Origin: Flavihumibacter soli
GTDB taxonomy: Bacteria; Bacteroidota; Bacteroidia; Sphingobacteriales; Sphingobacteriaceae
Length of the DNA: 64,000 bases
Assembly (NCBI RefSeq): GCF_010692725.1
Contig: NZ_JAAFZB010000086.1
Span: 1-64,000 of the forward strand
Direction: 5' to 3'
The position numbers and the translations under genes were made by a program. Shown one piece after another: positions 1-8,286 of this stretch. Position 1 is the stretch's first letter; each line of letters starts with the position of its first letter. Under the pieces are notes generated by a model. That model worked only from the letters and a program-made list of their open reading frames with translations. It was not told the DNA's origin and did not search any database.

Positions 1-6
1 CAGCCT

Positions 7-1236
7 ATGCCAAAAATATCAAGTAAAGGGTATGATATGCCCGCCTCTCCTATCCGTAAGTTGACTCCCTTTGCCGATGAGGCCAAGCGAAAAGGAAAAA
101 AAGTTTATCACCTGAACATCGGTCAGCCGGACATTGAGACCCCGGAGGGCATGCTTAACGCGATCAAGAATATTGATTTTAAGGTCTGGGCTTATACGGC
201 ATCGGAAGGCACCCTAACCTACCGTAGCAAGCTTGCAGAATACTATAACAAACTGAATTATAATATCGGTCCGGAAAACATCCTGGTGACCAACGGCGGT
301 TCCGAGGCGATCACGATCGCGATGGGCGCATGCCTGGATCCCGGTGATGAGATCATCATCCCGGAGCCTTTCTACGCAAACTACAACGGCTTTGCCTGTA
401 TGAGCGACCTGGTGGTTAAACCGATACTTTCACATATCGAGAATGGCTTCGCCCTGCCGGCTATCAGCGAGTTCGAGAAGCTGATCACCGACAAAACCAA
501 GGCGATCATCATCTGTAACCCAAATAACCCCACCGGCTATCTCTATTCACAGGAAGAACTGAATGAGCTGAAAACGCTTTGCCAGAAGTATGACCTGTTC
601 CTGTTCTCGGATGAAGCTTACCGCGAATTCTGCTATGACGGCCGGGAGTTCATTTCGCCGATGCACCTGGAGGGAATGGACGAGAACGTGATCGTGATGG
701 ATACCGTTTCGAAGCGCTACAGCGCATGTGGTGCCCGTTTAGGTTGCCTGATCACTAAAAACAAGGAAGTACTGGCAGCGGCATTGAAATTTGCCCAGGC
801 ACGCCTGAGTCCCGGTATGGTTGCCCAGATTGCGGGTACGGCAGCGGTGGATACCCCGGATTCGTATTTCGAAGCGGTAAATAAAGAATATACCGAGCGC
901 CGGGATATCCTGGTTAGCTCATTAAATAAGATTGAGGGCGTCTTCTGTCCGAACCCGGGCGGTGCCTTCTACGTGGTTGCCCGTTTCCCGATCGACAATT
1001 CAGACAGGTTCTGCCAGTGGATGCTGGAAGAATTCGAACATGACAATCAGACAGTGATGATGGCCCCGGCTACCGGATTTTACAGCACCGCAGGCGCAGG
1101 CACCAACGAAGTGCGACTGGCATATGTTTTGAATAAAGAGGATCTGAAGAGCGCGATGCTTTGCCTTGAGAAAGCGTTAGCAGCTTATCCGGGGAGAGTG
1201 ACGAGTGAGAATGAGGAATTAAGAATTAAGAATTAA
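7..1236 (+). CDS. PLP-dependent class I/II aminotransferase
   Basis: A 409-residue fold-type I aminotransferase of the aspartate aminotransferase superfamily, cytosolic. NPNNPTG at 171-177, the PLP-binding Asp in SDEAY (about 202), the Schiff-base Lys236 in VSKRYS and Arg244 in GARLG are all visible, so the active site is complete. The amino-donor specificity cannot be read from sequence. The start lies at the window edge, but the N-terminus begins a few residues before the usual SPIRKL motif, so the gene looks complete. The final residues (NEELRIKN) are encoded by the first units of a GAATTAA heptamer array, and the stop codon lies inside that array, so the natural C-terminus was probably altered by the repeat. 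Confidence 0.9.
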   Translation: MPKISSKGYDMPASPIRKLTPFADEAKRKGKKVYHLNIGQPDIETPEGMLNAIKNIDFKVWAYTASEGTLTYRSKLAEYYNKLNYNIGPENILVTNGGSEAITIAMGACLDPGDEIIIPEPFYANYNGFACMSDLVVKPILSHIENGFALPAISEFEKLITDKTKAIIICNPNNPTGYLYSQEELNELKTLCQKYDLFLFSDEAYREFCYDGREFISPMHLEGMDENVIVMDTVSKRYSACGARLGCLITKNKEVLAAALKFAQARLSPGMVAQIAGTAAVDTPDSYFEAVNKEYTERRDILVSSLNKIEGVFCPNPGGAFYVVARFPIDNSDRFCQWMLEEFEHDNQTVMMAPATGFYSTAGAGTNEVRLAYVLNKEDLKSAMLCLEKALAAYPGRVTSENEELRIKN

Positions 1237-1411
1237 GAATTACCAGGGAGGAATTAAGAATTACGATTTACGAATTTGGCTTAACAGAAGAGCGACTCAA
1301 AACTCCAAACTCCCAACTCAAAACTAGTTATAAAGTCGTAAGTTTGTAGTTGAGCATTGGATTAGTGTAGAGCAACTCACCACTCCAAACTCCCAACTCC
1401 CAACTAAATCC
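1216..1411. repeat. Heptamer tandem-repeat block between aminotransferase and ssrA
   Basis: GAATTAA units sit at 1216, 1223 and 1230, with variants at 1237, 1251, 1258 and 1265. AACTCCN units follow at 1301, 1308 and 1315 and again around 1384-1404. All have a strict 7-bp period within a block. The array starts inside the 3' end of the upstream gene and stops at the first base of the tmRNA, leaving no ordinary promoter sequence between them. Confidence 0.8.
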
Positions 1412-1412
1412 C

Positions 1413-1777
1413 GGGGCCGACCGGAATTGACAGGATGGAGATGAATATGTAAGCATGCAGCGCGTTGTGAGACGAGCGCTATAATCTGAACTCTCAAACC
1501 ACAGTTGGCGAAAATAACTACGCCTTAGCTGCTTAATTTAGAATTAAGTAAGCTTTTGTCCCGCTAGGTTCCGTTCTGTTACTTAGCATCAGGGGCATCG
1601 AACAACAGAACTGGCCAGGGTTTAATGGTGTGAAAGCCCGGCGAGAAGAAACACCTACGGAAGACGGTACAGGTGAACTTCTGACCTTCCCCTTCCCGAC
1701 AATGAAACAGCAGTTAAGCATGTAGAAAGCATAATTTATACCATGTTTGGACGAGGGTTCGAATCCCTCCGGCTCCA
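1413..1777 (+). ncRNA. ssrA: tmRNA (transfer-messenger RNA)
   Basis: One-piece tmRNA that rescues stalled ribosomes with SmpB. The 5' end GGGGCCG pairs with CGGCTCC at 1770-1776 to form the acceptor stem (one G-U pair). The T-arm GAGGGTTCGAATCCCTC is at 1753-1769. The tag frame at 1507-1536 reads GENNYALAA followed by TAA, with the typical ALAA degron end; the resume codon is inferred as GGC. CCA is not fully encoded. An antisense open frame here, beginning MEPEGFEPSS, is a familiar spurious translation of tRNA-like 3' ends. The gene is intact, although its 3' half is duplicated in fragments downstream. Confidence 0.97.
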
Positions 1778-1793
1778 CAACAAACTGTTCCTG

Positions 1794-1829
1794 ATCCCTC
1801 TAAGTGATAGCTTAGGGGGATTTTTTTTT
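1794..1829 (+). terminator. Rho-independent terminator of ssrA
   Basis: A ten-base-pair stem, ATCCCTCTAA against TTAGGGGGAT with one G-U pair and an 8-base loop, is followed directly by nine T residues. It lies 17 bp after the tmRNA acceptor end. Confidence 0.92.
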
Positions 1830-1831
1830 GG

Positions 1832-1927
1832 GAGTTTTAAGTAATAAGTTGTACGTAGTAAGTCAGGCTGTACTAGTCCTAATTATTAATTACTAATTAT
1901 TAATTACTTCCTACTTATTACGTTTAA
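1832..1927. repeat. Interspersed hairpin repeat, copy 1
   Basis: The left arm contains ACGTAGTAAGTCAG and CTGTACT; the right arm contains CTACTTATTACG, nearly its inverse complement. TATTAAT/TACTAAT heptamers lie between the arms. Two further copies occur at 6075-6156 and 6177-6252. Confidence 0.7.
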
Positions 1928-1940
1928 CCTACTACTCCAC

Positions 1941-1962
1941 TCCCCTTCCCGACAATCAAACA
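1941..1962 (+). other. Partial duplicate of an internal ssrA segment
   Basis: Sixteen bases at 1941-1956 are identical to ssrA 1688-1703, and the identity extends to 21 of 22 positions. It lies 253 bp downstream of the source and is not part of the functional tmRNA. It may be a displaced 3' end left by integration into ssrA, or a local duplication. Confidence 0.6.
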
Positions 1963-2105
1963 TATGGAAGTTATCCGCTTCATATAAATACTTCATACAT
2001 CATAATAGCCTAAGAAAAAGATCTAAGAACGCTTGCATTTACTGTTTTAATTTGCTATTTTGTTTCTTCCTATATAAAATCTTCTACATATAAATAAAAA
2101 ATACA

Positions 2106-2333
2106 ATGATTGAAAGCATTATTTTGGTTGAAGGAGAAGCTGTGCAGGAAGACGCACTCAGGATTTCTCTGGCAAATGCCAAACAACTCGTGATTGGCAA
2201 CGCACCCGGCTTTGGATTTATATTACATGTGGCCGGCAATACTTCAGAAGACCTCAATAAAGCCTTTCTCGAATTTGCCAATGTACCGGGTGTTTCTGCG
2301 GTATCCCACCTGGCAATTCATTCCCGGCGGTGA
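2106..2333 (+). CDS. Small hypothetical protein, possible ferredoxin-like/RAM fold
   Basis: A 75-residue protein with no signal peptide. Alternating hydrophobic strands and the segment EDLNKAFLEFANVPGVSAVSHL recall the beta-alpha-beta pattern of small ligand-binding (Lrp/AsnC RAM) or NapD-like domains. This is only a fold impression and no family signature is certain. The ATG follows an A-rich leader without a Shine-Dalgarno sequence. The gene stands alone between the ssrA remnants and an AT-rich lipoprotein gene. Confidence 0.55.
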   Translation: MIESIILVEGEAVQEDALRISLANAKQLVIGNAPGFGFILHVAGNTSEDLNKAFLEFANVPGVSAVSHLAIHSRR

Positions 2334-2566
2334 GCGTAAACTGTAAACTTGCTAGGCATTCCCAGGAGACGAACATTCGACTTGGGAAAGTAACAATTGA
2401 TTTTTCGTTGATAAGACAGGCAAAATTGTAAAATGAAAAGGGCAGGTAACATCGGCTTTGATGCTATTGCTATGTAATTTCTCCGCTTTCTATTACATTA
2501 GTTCTGGCTTTAACGTAACGTGCAATTTATCCGCAACAACAACAAGCCTTGAACGTTATGTGCACT

Positions 2567-3280
2567 ATGACGAAACTGCAAACATTGACATTTATGTTGA
2601 CGGCGAGCATTCTTTTTGCTTGCGGTGGACAGGAACGCACCAACAAGGTTGTAGAACAAAAGTCAGTTTCTGTCGATCATGAAACCTTGCCTGACGTCGA
2701 GAAAATTGTGGACAGTAGAGAAGGAAATAGAGTTGAAAGTTCTCATATCAGTGTAGGTGGTCCACCTTCCAAGCCCAAGTATTCAAGTTCAGAAAATATT
2801 ACTAATATGGAAATAGTAAAAATATTTGCTGCCTTTTCAGCCGCAGTTATTTCGATAGTTTCATTTGTAATTGCAAGACGGTCGGATATACGATCAAAAA
2901 AGGCTGAAAACATAAAAAATTTACTTGGCGAAAAAGAAAACGTCGCCTTTGGAGCACTTAAGTTGTTGAGGGTCGGATTGCCCCAAAAAAAAACGGATAG
3001 GGAACTGTTAATTAGTGCATTATTACAAGCTTGTCTTCTTGAGGGTTCCGATAGAGCTAGAGCCTTACTTTACCGCGTTATTGAGGTAAATAAACTAAAG
3101 TATTTAAAAGAGTTCCAGAAGGGCCTTGAAACTATGAGATCAAACTTCAGTTCTATGGATAAATATCAATTTACAAAGGAAGAATTAGATTTATCAAGAG
3201 GGCTTAGACGGATTGAAGCGATTGAAAAGGTCATCAATTCCAACATAAGCGGACATTTCAATATTCCTAAAGCAATATAA
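2567..3280 (+). CDS. Hypothetical lipoprotein with one transmembrane segment
   Basis: About 237 residues from the internal ATG at 2567. This start gives a proper lipoprotein signal with lipobox LFAC. The upstream ATG at 2549 overlaps a repeated AACGTT boundary motif and is less likely. After the lipidation Cys comes a polar linker, then a hydrophobic segment (about residues 87-105 of the short form) followed by Arg/Lys, then a helical, charged C-terminal domain. The function is not recognised. The region is clearly more AT-rich than its neighbours, which fits acquired DNA. Confidence 0.65.
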   Translation: MTKLQTLTFMLTASILFACGGQERTNKVVEQKSVSVDHETLPDVEKIVDSREGNRVESSHISVGGPPSKPKYSSSENITNMEIVKIFAAFSAAVISIVSFVIARRSDIRSKKAENIKNLLGEKENVAFGALKLLRVGLPQKKTDRELLISALLQACLLEGSDRARALLYRVIEVNKLKYLKEFQKGLETMRSNFSSMDKYQFTKEELDLSRGLRRIEAIEKVINSNISGHFNIPKAI

Positions 3281-3290
3281 AAACACGAAC

Positions 3291-3480
3291 GCACAACAAT
3301 GCATTGGCAAAAACGGGGCAGGACTAGCAAAATCGATTTTAGTTCGTTATCAGCTTTTGTTTAGGTTTGACCTCTCCAATTGTTCTCTGATTTGTTGTGT
3401 AATTTTCGTTCCCAATTTAACCTCGGTGTCTGGCAAGGCCAGCACCGGATCCCCATACTTCGCCCATGCAAAACGTTACC
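3291..3480. other. attC-like cassette boundary
   Basis: The left end carries ACAACAATGCATTGGC and the right end GCCCATGCAAAACGTTAC. These are imperfect inverse complements (TGCATTGGC against GCCCATGCA) with AAC and GTT at the outer edges, which resembles the R''-L''/L'-R' layout of integron attC sites. It lies between two unrelated small genes. The spacing (about 190 bp) is longer than a typical attC and no integrase gene is in the window. Confidence 0.35.
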
Positions 3481-3524
3481 GGCTATGCTAAACGAAGCCA
3501 AGTATGACGGAAACTAACAACCCG

Positions 3525-3544
3525 ATCCCGATAGCTATCGGGAT
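3525..3544. repeat. 20-bp perfect palindrome
   Basis: ATCCCGATAG is followed immediately by its exact inverse complement. The core CCCGATAGCTATCGGG is, from general experience, a common intergenic palindrome in Bacteroidota. It sits 22 bp before the SRPBCC gene and could act as a hairpin or operator. No other copy was seen in this window. Confidence 0.75.
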
Positions 3545-3566
3545 ACTTTAACCAAATATTCATATT

Positions 3567-4025
3567 ATGAAAAAACTACAATTCACCGTAAGCATCAATG
3601 CACCTGCGAGCAGGGTTTATGATGTTATGCTGGGCATCAGCAGTAAATCAACTTATGAGCAATGGACTTCTTTGTTTAACCCGACATCGAGCTATGAAGG
3701 AAGCTGGGACAAGGGAAATAAAATGCTGTTTATTGGAGTAGATGAGAAAGGAGAAAAGGGCGGTATGGTTTCCAGGATAGTTGAAAACATTCCCAACCAG
3801 TTTGTTTCAGTCCAGCATTATGGTCTTGTTAAAGGTGACAAGGAAATCTCAGAAGGTCCAGAAGTGGAAAAATGGGCAAACGGATTTGAAAACTATACCT
3901 TCCAAGAAAACAATGGAACGACAACCCTTACTGTGGACTTAGACACCACGGAAGATTTTTTAGATTATATGAATGAGACCTACCCTAAAGCACTGGATAA
4001 GTTGAAAGAACTTTGTGAAAAATAA
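3567..4025 (+). CDS. SRPBCC/START-domain protein
   Basis: A 152-residue cytosolic protein of the SRPBCC (Bet v1-like, AHSA1-type) superfamily, a helix-grip fold that binds small hydrophobic ligands. The opening strand KKLQFTVSINAPASRVYDVML and the later tract FENYTFQENNGTTTLTVDLDT are characteristic. The ligand is unknown. It is followed after 15 bp by an NAD(P)-binding protein gene in the same direction, so the two are probably co-transcribed. Confidence 0.82.
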   Translation: MKKLQFTVSINAPASRVYDVMLGISSKSTYEQWTSLFNPTSSYEGSWDKGNKMLFIGVDEKGEKGGMVSRIVENIPNQFVSVQHYGLVKGDKEISEGPEVEKWANGFENYTFQENNGTTTLTVDLDTTEDFLDYMNETYPKALDKLKELCEK

Positions 4026-4040
4026 AAAAAAATAACCCCC

Positions 4041-4670
4041 ATGCGCATACTCATTTTCGGAGCTTCGGGTAAAACAGGATACGAATTGGTGAGGCAAGCC
4101 TTAGAGCAGGGACATCATATTACGGCATTCGTTCGCAACCCTTCCAATTTAAAGATTGCACATATAAACCTTCAGGTTTTTCAGGGTGATGTAACCAACT
4201 ATAAATTAGTCACGGATGCTGTTAAAGGACACGATGCCGTATTTTCTACATTGGGTGCTGCAAGCCCATTTAAATATGACCAATCGGTTGTAGATGGGGT
4301 GAGTAATATTGTGAAAGCGATGGAAGCAAATGGTATCATGCGGTTTATTTATATGTCCGCGATCAATGTGGAAGAAAGCCGCAGGAATGCAGGGCTGTTA
4401 ATCAGAGTACTGGGGACTACACTTTTACGAACGGAAACAGCCGGACATGAGGCGAGAGAAAAAATAATAAGACAAAGCCGGCTGGACTGGACATTAGTTC
4501 GCTCAGCAAAATTAAGCGATGGTAAATTTACGGGTAAGTACCGAAGTGGTGAAGATATTAAGGCAAAAGGAATAGCAGCAGGTATTTCCCGAGCCGATGT
4601 TGCCGACTTTTTGCTTCGGCAATTAACCAACCTCAGCTATATAAGAAAGGTCCCAATGGTAATGTATTAG
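4041..4670 (+). CDS. NAD(P)-binding atypical SDR / NmrA-like protein
   Basis: A 209-residue Rossmann protein. GASGKTG at about 7-13 is the dinucleotide-binding loop, AFVRNP at about 30-35 follows beta-2, and FIYMSAINV is the usual strand before the active site. Length and layout match the YtfG/NmrA-like NAD(P)H-binding family, often annotated as putative NADH-flavin reductase or epimerase. The classical catalytic Tyr-x-x-x-Lys is not evident, so the role may be redox sensing or reduction of an unknown substrate. It is transcribed with the preceding SRPBCC gene. Confidence 0.82.
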   Translation: MRILIFGASGKTGYELVRQALEQGHHITAFVRNPSNLKIAHINLQVFQGDVTNYKLVTDAVKGHDAVFSTLGAASPFKYDQSVVDGVSNIVKAMEANGIMRFIYMSAINVEESRRNAGLLIRVLGTTLLRTETAGHEAREKIIRQSRLDWTLVRSAKLSDGKFTGKYRSGEDIKAKGIAAGISRADVADFLLRQLTNLSYIRKVPMVMY

Positions 4671-4847
4671 AACTTCAGTGCTCCGAAATAAAGTTCAGTG
4701 CTAAAACTGGCGGAAAATACGGGATTGTGTCCCGCACGTGCTGGATTCAGTGGTGGCAGACAGTTTTGTGTTTCTAAATCGCCAAATCTGTAGCTGCAAA
4801 ACGTTGCGCGATATTAAACTTAAATAAACGATTAAATCGAACCCAAT

Positions 4848-5216
4848 ATGATCAAAACAATTACAATATTTTTCTTTTTTTTATTGAGCATAACTTTAAC
4901 TGCTCAAAGTTCTGAGCTTCTAAATGGTAAATGGGTTTTTAAAAAAGCTTTAAATAAAGAAGTCGATGATTTAGGCAGAAAAACGTTGAAATCAGATATA
5001 ATTAATAAAATGACCTTTGAATTTAAAAGTAACAGTGAATTCAGTGCATTCGCTTTCGGGCAAAATATGAATGGAAAATGGGCACTTTCTAAAAACGCAA
5101 AGGTGATTACTTTAAGTACTGGAGAAGAAAAATTCGAACTCTTAATTCTCAAACTAACCGAAAGCGAACTAATATTAAAATTTGGTTTGGGCGAATTTTT
5201 AATGAAAAAGCTTTAA
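4848..5216 (+). CDS. Secreted lipocalin-like small protein
   Basis: A 122-residue protein with a signal peptide (about residues 1-19, ending LTAQS), followed by LLNGKWVFKKAL, alternating beta strands and a second GKW motif (MNGKWALSK). This pattern is typical of the lipocalin-like families of Bacteroidota. The ligand is unknown. The gene is AT-rich and isolated, with AACGTT boundary motifs just upstream (4798) and downstream (5337). Confidence 0.65.
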   Translation: MIKTITIFFFFLLSITLTAQSSELLNGKWVFKKALNKEVDDLGRKTLKSDIINKMTFEFKSNSEFSAFAFGQNMNGKWALSKNAKVITLSTGEEKFELLILKLTESELILKFGLGEFLMKKL

Positions 5217-5428
5217 CATCGCCTGACAGCACTTTTGTTCAATTGCTGGTTTGTTCGCGAAGTAGTTTTTTCAAAACAAACTCTATCTTAACCCCGAGCA
5301 CTCGATTCCAAAGACCGACACTAAGCAAATCTGCGGAACGTTACAAGCAACCGAAGAGCATACAACAACAAGTAGACAAGCGATTATTTAGGGTCAGAAT
5401 TATTTGGCTCAGAAACCAAAGGATTGAT

Positions 5429-6070
5429 ATGAAACTCTCTTCAAAAGCGGAAAACATCCTGGCTCAGATCAATACTAAAACTAAGTTAGGGGACTTACGG
5501 ATCATTGCTAAGGAGATCAAGAAGGATCACGAACTGGCTATGGAACTATGGTCAACCGAATGGTTTCTGCCCATGCAACTGGCCATCCTGATCATGGACA
5601 ATAAGCTTCTGTCCCAGGATTTGATTAATGAGCTGGATAAGGATATGCAGACTCATCCATATGATGAGCGAAATCAGTTAATGGATTGGCTAATGGCCAA
5701 CCAGCTTACGAAGGACAAAAAGACAATTGCACTGATCCAATCCTGGGAAAATAGTCCTTCTTCACTTCAAAGACGCACTTACTGGTATTACCAGGCAAGA
5801 TTAAGATGGATGGGACAGGCCCCCCCGGAAAATACGCCCGACTTACTTTCAGCAATTGAAACCCGAATTGCTATGGAAGATCCTGAAGTTCAGTGGGCCA
5901 TGAATTTCACTGCAGGCTGGATCGGCGTCTTTGAAAAAAAATACCGGGATCGTTGTGTCGCTCTGGGCGAGAAAACTGGTCTTTATAAAGGTGAAATGGT
6001 ATCAAAAGGCTGTACCCCCGATTATTTGCCGGAGTTCATTGCGATTGAAAGCAGCAAACGAAATCTTTAG
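5429..6070 (+). CDS. DNA alkylation repair (AlkD-like) HEAT-repeat protein
   Basis: About 213 residues from the ATG at 5429. An open frame continues upstream to 5243, but that extension is poor in conserved residues and spans a boundary-like intergenic region, so the internal start is preferred. The helical text with AMELWSTEWFLPMQLAILI and RTYWYYQARLRWMG matches the AlkD-like DNA alkylation repair family, HEAT-like glycosylases that remove N3/N7-alkylpurines. Whether this member is an active glycosylase cannot be decided here. It stands alone and is followed by two hairpin repeats. Confidence 0.75.
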   Translation: MKLSSKAENILAQINTKTKLGDLRIIAKEIKKDHELAMELWSTEWFLPMQLAILIMDNKLLSQDLINELDKDMQTHPYDERNQLMDWLMANQLTKDKKTIALIQSWENSPSSLQRRTYWYYQARLRWMGQAPPENTPDLLSAIETRIAMEDPEVQWAMNFTAGWIGVFEKKYRDRCVALGEKTGLYKGEMVSKGCTPDYLPEFIAIESSKRNL

Positions 6071-6074
6071 AGTA

Positions 6075-6156
6075 ATAGGTTTTAAGTTTTAAGTAGTAAG
6101 TCAGCTGTACTTCTTGCATATTACCGTCTACTTATTACTTATTACTTATTACGTAC
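6075..6156. repeat. Interspersed hairpin repeat, copy 2
   Basis: TTTTAAG heptamers, then AAGTAGTAAGTCAGCTGTAC on the left. On the right, ACCGTCTACTTATTAC with TACTTAT repeated three times at 7-bp period and ending TTACGTAC. The arms are imperfect inverse complements. It begins just after the stop codon of the AlkD-like gene. Confidence 0.75.
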
Positions 6157-6176
6157 AAATAATACCCCCTAACCTG

Positions 6177-6252
6177 TGATACGTAACAAGTTTTACGTAG
6201 TAAGTCAGCTGTACTTGGGCAAATCACCGTCTACTTATTACGTACAACTTAA
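6177..6252. repeat. Interspersed hairpin repeat, copy 3
   Basis: TACGTAGTAAGTCAGCTGTACTT on the left and CACCGTCTACTTATTACGTAC on the right, separated by about nine bases. It shares both core blocks with copy 2, 20 bp away, and lies between convergent genes, so it could also form a terminator-like hairpin for both. Confidence 0.75.
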
Positions 6253-6262
6253 TACTTCCTGT

Positions 6263-7159
6263 TTATTCCAACTTTATTATACAACAATCTCCTGCTCCTG
6301 CGGCTGTAACCGAACCCGACCATTTTTTGCCTGTATGCGAAGAGGCAGTATAGCTATATGTACCTTTTGGCTTAATGACTGAAACGGCCCATTTTGCCGT
6401 GCATAAATCAACTATAGAAGGATCGTAGTTTGATAGTGTATGACCAATATATTCACCATCTAAGTAAACATCAATGAATGGGCCTCCCGAATTAGTTATA
6501 GGACTATAAAAGATAAGATTACTCTCATTTGCATCAATTGATTTGGCATTAGACCTCCCTAAAATAAGTTCCGTTGATTTGCCATTTATGAGGGTGACAG
6601 AACCTTCCCATTTTTGGCCATTTTCACTCTCAGCCTGATAATTGTATGTTCCTGGCGATAGAATTGCGACAACAGCGGGTACTGTCGGACCGATAAAACG
6701 GGGTCCTTTAAGGTTCTCCAGGATTGATCCAACCAATTTTCCGTCCAGCCTGACATTTATTTTCCTCATTCCGGATTCGTCATTGTAAAAGATAACGCTG
6801 CCTTTCTTCTCACCAATTGTATTAGAGCTATTCAGATTAATAATTTCGCACTCGTTTTCGCTCACTATTACCTTTGTGTTCCACGCAACAAGACTATTCC
6901 GGGCATTTATATCATAGGTGCCGGTCTTCAATTTAATTTTCTTAGCAGAATTGTCTGGATGGGCACAATCAGCGTTTCGGGTTTGACTTGGAGTATAGTC
7001 CGTAGCATCAATATAGGCGGAGGTTAGGAAGTCCAGATCATCAGAAATTACAATCAGAACCTCTCCAAATTTGTCAGCCGGCGGAGGTTCCGTACCATCC
7101 TTTTTCCTGCAGCCCATGACAATAAGGGCTATGGTTGCGAATAGTAGTAACTGTTTCAC
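6263..7159 (-). CDS. Lipoprotein with three beta-sandwich repeats (PEGA/DUF4397-like)
   Basis: A 298-residue surface or periplasmic lipoprotein: signal peptide with lipobox VMGC (Cys17) and a Lys/Pro linker. Three tandem modules of about 85-100 residues each end in a GTY(D/N/S)-type strand: GTYDINARN, GTYNYQAESENGQKWEGSV and GTYSYTASSHTGKKWSGSV. The middle and last modules also share (D/N)VxLDGxxxG(S/H)xL. This resembles PEGA or DUF4397-like carbohydrate/cell-wall-associated sandwiches. The ligand is unknown. It converges with the AlkD-like gene. Confidence 0.7.
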   Translation of the reverse strand: MKQLLLFATIALIVMGCRKKDGTEPPPADKFGEVLIVISDDLDFLTSAYIDATDYTPSQTRNADCAHPDNSAKKIKLKTGTYDINARNSLVAWNTKVIVSENECEIINLNSSNTIGEKKGSVIFYNDESGMRKINVRLDGKLVGSILENLKGPRFIGPTVPAVVAILSPGTYNYQAESENGQKWEGSVTLINGKSTELILGRSNAKSIDANESNLIFYSPITNSGGPFIDVYLDGEYIGHTLSNYDPSIVDLCTAKWAVSVIKPKGTYSYTASSHTGKKWSGSVTAAGAGDCCIIKLE

Positions 7160-7653
7160 AGCAAGGATTATGATGTGCTATTATACACTATAAATTTATA
7201 GATAAAATTATTGAGTTTTAGATTTAATTATAGCCAGACACGTTGATATTCAGCTAATTGAAATCTCCGTTCGGTTAGCAGGGGCCTGCAGGCCTTTGCC
7301 CCTGGTCTTTGGAATTATAGAACCCTCAACAGGATGCAAAGACATTTTTGTTGGCAGCAAAAGTTAATTATACTTTGATGAACGGTAATTTGATTGATAA
7401 ATACCAACTTTGTGCTCACCCTGTCGTTGCAGGAAGCGATTTGCCATTATTTAAAATATCTGCGACAGGATTATTATTAAACTCACGAAGACTAAAACCT
7501 TTCCTGGTGCAGTAACGCTATACTATGAACCGATGAACAAAAACACAGGCAACCGCTAAGTCGTATCGGCAACATGCGGGCTGAACGGGTTTGATTGGAC
7601 AGATTGAGAAGTTGAAATCTGTCCTTCGGTTAAACTTTAAGATCTATATAACA
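7160..7653. other. Long intergenic region between divergent genes
   Basis: About 490 bp without a credible gene. It must contain the promoters of the minus-strand lipoprotein and the HD-domain gene. A hairpin at 7279-7304 (CAGGGGC against GCCCCTG, with CTGCAG in the loop) is visible and has no T-run. A TTTG box (7347) and TACTTTG (7371) are spaced roughly like a Bacteroidota -33/-7 pair but match imperfectly. Confidence 0.4.
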
Positions 7654-8244
7654 ATGCAGTCAGACGATCTATTAAAACAGGTAAATTTCATAAAAGAGAT
7701 AGACAAGTTGAAATACATTCAACGTAAGACGAAGTTATTCAACAGTGAGAGACAGGAAAATGATGCAGAACATAGCTGGCATTTAGCCATGATGACTATT
7801 GTTCTAGCGGAACATTCGGACAAACCAATTGATGTGCTTAAGGTTTTAAAAATGGTTTTGATCCACGACATTGTAGAGATCGACGCAGGCGACACTTTTA
7901 TCTACGACTCTCTGAAAGATCATACAAATACAGATGAAGAACTTCTAGCAGCAAAACGAATATTCGGACTCTTACCGGCAGACCAGGCGGAAGAATTTAT
8001 CGCCATCTGGAATGAATTTGAAGAAGGTATGACTGATGAAGCCAAATTCGCCAGGGCAATGGACCGGTTTGAACCATTGCTTCAAAACACCTCCAATAAT
8101 GGCGGGACCTGGGCAGAATTTAATGTCCCCTATCAAAAAGTTTACGATAAGAAAAAAGCCATTAAAGACGGTTCGGCATCGATCTGGAACTATGCAGAGA
8201 ACCTGATCGACGAAAGTGTAAAGAAAGGCATTTTAAAAAAGTAG
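7654..8244 (+). CDS. HD-domain phosphohydrolase (YfbR/HDDC2-like)
   Basis: A 196-residue protein from the ATG at 7654; a longer frame to 7591 adds unconserved residues. The metal-binding HD signature is complete: H40 in DAEHSWH, H71-D72 in LIHDIVE and D127 in ARAMDRF. It matches the HDDC2/YfbR-type 5'-deoxynucleotidases or related nucleotide phosphohydrolases, cytosolic, and would dephosphorylate (deoxy)nucleoside monophosphates. The exact substrate is inferred from family only. It is a single-gene unit. Confidence 0.85.
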   Translation: MQSDDLLKQVNFIKEIDKLKYIQRKTKLFNSERQENDAEHSWHLAMMTIVLAEHSDKPIDVLKVLKMVLIHDIVEIDAGDTFIYDSLKDHTNTDEELLAAKRIFGLLPADQAEEFIAIWNEFEEGMTDEAKFARAMDRFEPLLQNTSNNGGTWAEFNVPYQKVYDKKKAIKDGSASIWNYAENLIDESVKKGILKK

Positions 8245-8248
8245 CGGG

Positions 8249-8286
8249 GGCAATTTGCTAATTTGCTAATTTGTCAATTTGCTAAT
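8249..8286. repeat. Octamer repeat AATTTGCT
   Basis: Four 8-bp units, AATTTGCT, AATTTGCT, AATTTGTC and AATTTGCT, begin 8 bp after the HD gene stop codon. They run into the first copy of a longer dispersed repeat. Confidence 0.75.

Noticed and set aside
1533-1778. Open frame of 81 codons antisense to ssrA
   Set aside because: It lies entirely within the tmRNA and begins with the known spurious MEPEGFEPSS reading of tRNA-like 3' ends.
2549-2566. ATG at 2549 as lipoprotein start
   Set aside because: It lies in the AACGTTATG boundary motif; the ATG at 2567 gives a better signal peptide.
2458-2682. Open frame of 74 codons before the lipoprotein
   Set aside because: It overlaps the lipoprotein gene in another frame and crosses a boundary motif; no signal or family feature.
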